NCBI GenBank assembly: GCA_036490715.1 | Contig: DASXDL010000026.1 | Span: 124,001-188,000 of the forward strand | From: FEN-1191 sp036490715 | GTDB lineage: Bacteria; Pseudomonadota; Gammaproteobacteria; Steroidobacterales; Steroidobacteraceae | Reading direction: 5' to 3' | DNA length: 64,000 bases | Part shown: positions 59,551 through 64,000 of the stretch, in pieces | How positions within the stretch are numbered: the first letter of the stretch is position 1 | Layout of the letters: each line of letters begins with the position of its first letter | Translations under genes and position numbers: made by a program | The notes under the pieces: model-generated | What the model saw: only the letters and a program-made list of their open reading frames with translations | Told to the model about the DNA's origin: nothing | Databases searched by the model: none

Positions 59551-61410
59551 ATGCGTCCACTCGCGCGGCGCGCCGCTCCGTCACTGGCGATCACCCTGGC
59601 ATTGCTGTGCGCTCACCCTGCCCCGGCGGCGGCCCAGTCGGCCGATTCGACCACCGTCGACTCAACGACTGCTCCTCCCTCCACGCCCGCCAGTCAGAAC
59701 GCCTACATCGGCGGCGAGAAGGATTTCGACGACATGGATCAGCAGGAGCGCGATGCCGCCAAGGCCGCGGCACGCACGCGCAAGTACACAAATCTTCGGG
59801 TCTGCGCCGATCCCGGCAACATGCCGTTCTCCAATAACAAGGCCGAGGGATTCGAGAACAAGATCGCCGAGGCACTGGCGGAGGACATGGGAGCACACGT
59901 CAGCTATGCGTGGCGGCCGACTTTCGAGCGCGGTCTTACTCGACAGCCGATGCAGGAACTCAATATCTGCGACGTGATGGTCGGTGTTCCGACCGACTAC
60001 GAGGCACTGCTGACCACGGCTTCGCTCTATCGCAGCACCTACGTGTTTGCCTATCGCAGCGATCGCGGTATCAAGATCAAGGGACTGACCGACCCAGCCC
60101 TCAAGAAGCTGCGCATCGGTGTCTACGAAACCTCAGGGTTGCGCAACGCTCTGGCCAATCACGGCGCCAAAAGCAATGTCCAAGTGATGGCCACCAGTCA
60201 CGACGCCGACCTGGTTCCCGCGCACCAGCCGTGGCATCAGGTCGAGCAGGTGGTCGACGGCCAACTCGATGTCGCTGCCGTATGGGGGCCGTTTGCCGGC
60301 TGGGTGAAGAAGACCCGCGACGCGCCGCTGACGCTGCAGCCCACTAACCTGATGGACGATCACGTACCGATGGAATTCAGCGTTGCCATTGGCGTGCGGC
60401 GCTTCGACGCCGTACTGAAGTATGCGCTCGAGAACGCGATGGAGGACAAGAAGGATGCCATCGCCAAGATCCTGTCGGACTATGGCGTACCGCTGGTTCA
60501 GTGCAGCGACTGCCTGATTTCGGGAGATATTCCCGCGCATGGCGATTATATTATTCAGCCAACGGAGGACGAGACCGCTGACCGCCCGCCGATTAGGACC
60601 GACACGCCGCGTGCGCAGGTCGACCAATGGCTGGCGCAGGGCAGCGACATCAATGACGAGCTCGATTCTGCAGCTCTGGCAGCCGATCTGGAGCGGGTTA
60701 AGTATCTGTTGACGAAGAAAGGCGTCGACATCAATAACCGGGGGAATGATGGCGAAACGCCCTTGCACCTCGCTGTGGCCAACAGCGACAACGAGATGAT
60801 CGCCTACCTGCTCGATCACAAGGCGAAGATCGACCAAACCGACAGCGACGGCTATACGCCGCTGGCGCTGGGTGCCGCACGCGACAAGACCAGCTCGATC
60901 AAGTTGCTGGCCTCGCGCCACGCCGATCTCGAGACGCAGATCCCAGGCGGCTACACGCCGCTATTCATCGCGCTGGGTCAGGGCAAGCTGTCGGCTGCCA
61001 AGGCGCTGATCGAGGCGGGCGCGCGCTGCGACGTATTTGAGGGTAAGCAGCATTTCTCGATGCTGATGGCGGTCGCTACCCAGCGGCCGCCGGAACGGCG
61101 ATTGACACAGGTCATGCAGAAAGTCGGGCCGGTCGAGGTTGCTCAGGACCTCATCAAGCACAGCGCCGATGTCAACGCGGCGACCCCAGCGGGTGTGACG
61201 GCTACCATGATCGCAGCCGCGCACGACAACGCGCCGATGATTGGACTACTCGCGCATGCCGGAGCGCGCCTGGATGCGAAGTCCGCTGAGGGGCAAACGG
61301 CTCTTGATATTGCGAACCAGAACGGATCCGACTCAGCGGTGCGCATGCTGCAGCTGATGCAGGACACCGCCATCTCCGGCACCAGTTCGGGCATGCCAGC
61401 GACCCACTGA
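59551..61410 (+). CDS. XoxJ-like periplasmic substrate-binding protein fused to ankyrin repeats
   Basis: 619 residues; signal peptide (cleavage near AAAQS) and AAGGAG six nt before the ATG. Residues ~80-330 form a family-3-like solute-binding domain: NLRVCADPGNMPFSNNKAEGFENKIAEALAEDMG, ICDVMVGVPTDYEALLTT, LRIGVYETSGLRNALANHG, VDGQLDVAAVWGPFAGW, as in XoxJ/MxaJ-type proteins beside quinoprotein dehydrogenases. A CSDC pair follows. From about 355 several ankyrin repeats appear (DGETPLHLAVANSDNEMIAYLLDH; DGYTPLALGAARDKTSSIKLL; GGYTPLFIALGQGKLSAAKALIEAGA). XoxJ is thought to help activate XoxF; the fused ankyrin tail is unusual and may hold a partner. Confidence 0.85.
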   Translation: MRPLARRAAPSLAITLALLCAHPAPAAAQSADSTTVDSTTAPPSTPASQNAYIGGEKDFDDMDQQERDAAKAAARTRKYTNLRVCADPGNMPFSNNKAEGFENKIAEALAEDMGAHVSYAWRPTFERGLTRQPMQELNICDVMVGVPTDYEALLTTASLYRSTYVFAYRSDRGIKIKGLTDPALKKLRIGVYETSGLRNALANHGAKSNVQVMATSHDADLVPAHQPWHQVEQVVDGQLDVAAVWGPFAGWVKKTRDAPLTLQPTNLMDDHVPMEFSVAIGVRRFDAVLKYALENAMEDKKDAIAKILSDYGVPLVQCSDCLISGDIPAHGDYIIQPTEDETADRPPIRTDTPRAQVDQWLAQGSDINDELDSAALAADLERVKYLLTKKGVDINNRGNDGETPLHLAVANSDNEMIAYLLDHKAKIDQTDSDGYTPLALGAARDKTSSIKLLASRHADLETQIPGGYTPLFIALGQGKLSAAKALIEAGARCDVFEGKQHFSMLMAVATQRPPERRLTQVMQKVGPVEVAQDLIKHSADVNAATPAGVTATMIAAAHDNAPMIGLLAHAGARLDAKSAEGQTALDIANQNGSDSAVRMLQLMQDTAISGTSSGMPATH

Positions 61411-61437
61411 TTTCGGCGATTCACCCAAGGAGTGTTC

Positions 61438-61929
61438 ATGCGCGCGAAGGTTTCCGGATCGATGGGGCTGATCGCTGTGGGTTTGGCCCTGATGATAGTC
61501 AGCGTATCCCCCGCCTGGGCGGACAGCGCGGCACAGACGATGACTCCCCAGCAGCGGGTTGACAGCGCCCCGAAAGGAACGCTCAAGAATCCGTATAGGA
61601 CGGATCAGCAGGACAAGGTCAAAGAGGGCCATGAACTGTTCATGAGCTACAGTTGCAATGGCTGCCACGGTGGCACCGGCGGTGGCGGCATGTGTCCGCC
61701 GCTCACCGGCGACGTCTGGTTTTACGGCATTGACGACGACACCCTGTTCCGGCTGGTCACGCTCGGGAGTCTGGGCATGGACAGGGCCGGATTCCAGCAT
61801 TTGGGCGGTCCCGGGCTGCAGATGCCGCCGTTCGCCTCGATCCTCAAGAGCGATGACGAGCTGTGGAAGATCCTCACCTGGATCCGCACCGTCTACAAAG
61901 GTGATCCCAAAAAGAAGACCTGGGAGTGA
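61438..61929 (+). CDS. Periplasmic c-type cytochrome of the XoxF cluster (XoxG-like role)
   Basis: 163 residues from ATG 61438, with AAGGAG five nt upstream (GTG 61432 rejected). Signal peptide to about AWADS. Single heme site CNGCH in ELFMSYSCNGCHGGTGGGGMCPPLTG; likely axial Met in GLQMPPFASIL; C-terminal DDELWKILTWIRTVY helix typical of class I cytochromes. Probable electron acceptor of the quinoprotein dehydrogenase. Its stop overlaps the GTG of the next gene. Sequence differs from classical MxaG, so the name xoxG is not given. Confidence 0.9.
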   Translation: MRAKVSGSMGLIAVGLALMIVSVSPAWADSAAQTMTPQQRVDSAPKGTLKNPYRTDQQDKVKEGHELFMSYSCNGCHGGTGGGGMCPPLTGDVWFYGIDDDTLFRLVTLGSLGMDRAGFQHLGGPGLQMPPFASILKSDDELWKILTWIRTVYKGDPKKKTWE

Positions 61930-63155
61930 TTGCGCGCGGCGCGCTCACGAGCCTGCTGCTCGGCGCGCTGGCCGTTACAGCCGCAGCGGGCAACGCAGCC
62001 GATACCGCGCCCTCACCCACCCCCGCGCTGCAGATCGTGTACCTCACCAAAGAGGATCCGACGACTCCGCGCGGTTCGCTGATGGATCCGGTCGTCGGCG
62101 ACTACGGCTGGCAGGGAGCTCGCTTCGGAATCGAGGAACTCAACGCCAGTGGCCGCTTCCTTGGCAAGCGCTATGACTTGATCAAGCTGTCGGTGTCATC
62201 CAGCGGCGACGTCCAGGCGGCCGCCCGTGACGCGCTTGCAGCGGGCCATGCATTGATCGTGGCAGACCTCAAAGCCCCCGATCTGCTCGCGGTCGCCGAT
62301 CTGCCACAAGCGCGCCAGGCGCTGCTGCTGGATGCGCGCAGCAGCGACGATGCCCTGCGGCAGGCCGATTGCCGCGGCAACGTTTTCCACCTTCTTCCCA
62401 ACTGGGCGATGCGGGCCGACGCGATCGGCCAGTATCTTGCGCGCCGCCACTGGACGCGCTGGTTCTTGCTCACCGGAACCAGCGTCGATGATCACGCCTA
62501 TGCGGACGCGATCGAGCGCAGTGCAGCCCGCGTCGGTGCGCACATCGTGGTGAAGAAGAGCTTTCAGGTGAACGGAATCGGGGATTCCGCGGAGGAGCAC
62601 GAGCAGATTCAAGCCCGTATCCCCACACTGACCCACGTTGCTATCGCCTACGACGTTCTGATCGTTGCCGACACCGCCGACGCCTTCGGCGACTACCTGC
62701 TGTTTCATACTTTCGACCCCAGGCTGGTTGCTGGCACCCATGGACTGCGGGCGGTCGCCTGGGACTCCGACTTCCGCGAATACGCCGCGCGCGGCGTGCA
62801 GTACCGGTTTCATCTGCTGAGCAGTCGCGATATGACCGAGCGTGATTACGGCAACTGGCTCGCCACGGCAATCATCGGCGATGCGGTGACGCGCGGAGGA
62901 GTGAGCGACGCGCCAAGCATCCGCGCTTACCTGCTGTCCAAGAACTTCTCGATGGCCGCCTTCAAAGGCGAAGGCTTGAGCTTTCGGCCCTGGGATCTGC
63001 AGCTGCGTCAGCCGCTGCTGCTGTTTGGCTCGCGCGCCCTGGTATCGATGTGGCCACTGGGCGATTCGGGCCAGATCAGCCTGCAGACCGATGCCATCGG
63101 CTACGGAGCAAAGGAATCGCGTTGCCGGATGACCGGAGGTCACCATGAACCCTAG
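61926..63155 (+). CDS. ABC-type substrate-binding protein of the PQQ-dependent alcohol dehydrogenase system
   Basis: 409 residues, GTG start inside the cytochrome stop (GTGA). Signal peptide to about NAADT. Type-I (branched-chain amino-acid-like) binding fold: LQIVYLTKEDPTTPRGSLMDPVVGDYGWQGARFGIEELNASGRFLG, LIVADLKAPDLLAVADLP, NVFHLLPNWAMRADAIGQYLARRHWTRWFLLTG, VAWDSDFREYAARGVQYRFH. It fits the TIGR-type family found only beside PQQ-linked dehydrogenases and an ABC exporter. Exact role is unknown. It overlaps the following propeller gene by 11 nt. Confidence 0.9.
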   Translation: MIARGALTSLLLGALAVTAAAGNAADTAPSPTPALQIVYLTKEDPTTPRGSLMDPVVGDYGWQGARFGIEELNASGRFLGKRYDLIKLSVSSSGDVQAAARDALAAGHALIVADLKAPDLLAVADLPQARQALLLDARSSDDALRQADCRGNVFHLLPNWAMRADAIGQYLARRHWTRWFLLTGTSVDDHAYADAIERSAARVGAHIVVKKSFQVNGIGDSAEEHEQIQARIPTLTHVAIAYDVLIVADTADAFGDYLLFHTFDPRLVAGTHGLRAVAWDSDFREYAARGVQYRFHLLSSRDMTERDYGNWLATAIIGDAVTRGGVSDAPSIRAYLLSKNFSMAAFKGEGLSFRPWDLQLRQPLLLFGSRALVSMWPLGDSGQISLQTDAIGYGAKESRCRMTGGHHEP

Positions 63156-64000
63156 CAGAGCGTATTACACCGGGCTGACACTATTGCTGCTGGCCGCCCT
63201 CGACAGTCGACCCGCGCGTGCCGGCATGTTGTTCATCAGTGATGAGCGCGACAATACCGTGACCGTGGTGGATCCGGCGACCCTGAAGACCATCAAGTCG
63301 ATACCGGTCGGCCGGCGGCCGCGGGGCTTGGTGATCACACCGGATAACAAAGAAGTACTGGTGTGCGACGGCGACGATAACCGCATCGACGTTATCGACA
63401 CGCAGTCGCTCAGCGTCTCGCGCTCGCTCAATCCGGGGCCCGACCCGGAGACGCTGGGCCTGTCCCCGTCCGGCAAGACGGTCTACGTCGCGAACGAGGA
63501 CGACAGCATGGTGACGATGCTGGATGAAACCAGCGGCAAGCTGCTGGCCCGCATCCCGGTCGGCATCGAGCCCGAAGGTGTCGCCGTAAATTCTGATGAG
63601 AGCGTCGCCGTGATCGTTTCCGAGTCCAGCAGCATGGCGCACTTCTTCAGTCCCCAGACCCACAAGGTCACCGCCAACGTGCTGGTGGGCGCGCGCCCCC
63701 GGGTCGTGGTGTTTTCACCGGACGAGAAGCAGGTCTGGGTGGCCGCGGAAGTCGGCGGCGAGGTCGACGTGATTGATACCGCCTCCAAGCAGGTGGTCAA
63801 GAAGATCGACTTCGACGTGCCAGGCGTCCGCCGCGAGTTCATCCAGCCCGAGGGCATCCGTTTCTCTCGCGACAGTCGCACCGCGTTCGTCGCCTTAGGC
63901 AGGGCCAATCACGTGGCGGTGATTGATGTCAAAACTTACGCCGTCAGCGGCTACATTCAGGTGGGACGACGCGTGTGGCAGCTCGGCATGAGCCTGGATG
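63145..64000 (+). CDS. PQQ-dependent catabolism-associated YVTN beta-propeller protein (partial, runs off window)
   Basis: 285 residues visible, starting at ATG 63145 with GGAGGT four nt upstream. Signal peptide (LTLLLLAALDSRPARAG) then repeating propeller blades of about 42 residues: MLFISDERDNTVTVVDPATLKTIKSIPVG, EVLVCDGDDNRIDVIDTQSL, TVYVANEDDSMVTMLDETSGKLLARIPVG, QVWVAAEVGGEVDVIDTASKQVV, TAFVALGRANHVAVIDVKTY. Periplasmic. Such proteins occur with the preceding binding protein and, next, ABC ATPase and permease genes in PQQ-alcohol-oxidation clusters; those would lie beyond 64000. Confidence 0.9.
   Translation, partial: MNPSRAYYTGLTLLLLAALDSRPARAGMLFISDERDNTVTVVDPATLKTIKSIPVGRRPRGLVITPDNKEVLVCDGDDNRIDVIDTQSLSVSRSLNPGPDPETLGLSPSGKTVYVANEDDSMVTMLDETSGKLLARIPVGIEPEGVAVNSDESVAVIVSESSSMAHFFSPQTHKVTANVLVGARPRVVVFSPDEKQVWVAAEVGGEVDVIDTASKQVVKKIDFDVPGVRREFIQPEGIRFSRDSRTAFVALGRANHVAVIDVKTYAVSGYIQVGRRVWQLGMSLD

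Overview
The window is GC-rich, tightly packed bacterial chromosome with many 1-8 nt gene overlaps and convergent genes that share stop codons. Its families (LacI- and ROK-controlled xylose genes, UrcA, XoxF-type methanol dehydrogenase, caspase-like proteases, M61 and S15 peptidases) fit a free-living gammaproteobacterium of the Nevskiales/Steroidobacter/Xanthomonadales kind that degrades plant polysaccharides. That placement is inference from gene content. No rRNA, tRNA, insertion sequence, integrase or CRISPR array was seen.

Layout. (1) 1-10085 is a xylan/xylose locus. On the minus strand lie a ROK regulator, a LacI regulator, a sugar porter, a mutarotase, xylB, xylA and the start of a GH3 xylosidase-like gene. 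A secreted SGNH acetylesterase is divergent. Two nearly identical 14-bp palindromes (5644-5657 and 8073-8086) sit in the promoter regions of the two transcription units and look like operators of one LacI-type repressor. (2) 10214-16381 is a four-gene overlapping operon: SIR2-like+TIR protein, membrane-anchored STAND NTPase with a repeat tail, a small PGDYG-like protein, and a SLATT-like membrane protein. It looks like an NAD-depleting immune system and is the best candidate for an undescribed system. (3) 16428-35547 holds an M61 peptidase and a glucan locus: GH3 beta-glucosidase; operon GH144-GH15-degenerate ABC transporter-S15 hydrolase; and a GH94 phosphorylase of the 1,2-beta-oligoglucan type. 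Between these lie DUF4142, an OmpA-like lipoprotein and two divergent caspase-like proteases. (4) 35587-46713 holds a GNAT and a fourfold-repeat membrane protein, a possible structured RNA, a giant FnIII-repeat lipoprotein, a PQQ-type sugar dehydrogenase, UrcA, a LytS/LytTR pair, an SDR and a small secreted protein. (5) 46767-51845 holds an MFS-spermidine synthase fusion, an aldo/keto reductase and a GlcG/HbpS protein. (6) 51940-57171 is a five-gene catabolic operon (MetE-like enzyme, NCS1 permease, carboxymuconolactone decarboxylase-like, hydroxyisobutyrate dehydrogenase-like, aromatic-acid MFS). (7) 57505-64000 is a lanthanide-type quinoprotein cluster: xoxF, a strong terminator, a XoxJ-like binding protein fused to ankyrin repeats, cytochrome c, a PQQ-associated ABC binding protein and a YVTN beta-propeller protein cut by the window end.

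Together the genes describe a cell that takes in xylose and gluco-oligosaccharides and finishes hydrolysis or phosphorolysis largely in the cytoplasm. It also oxidises alcohols and sugars in the periplasm with PQQ enzymes, and it carries a compact defence cassette between two carbohydrate loci. All assignments come from reading the sequence and recalling families; no database search was run.
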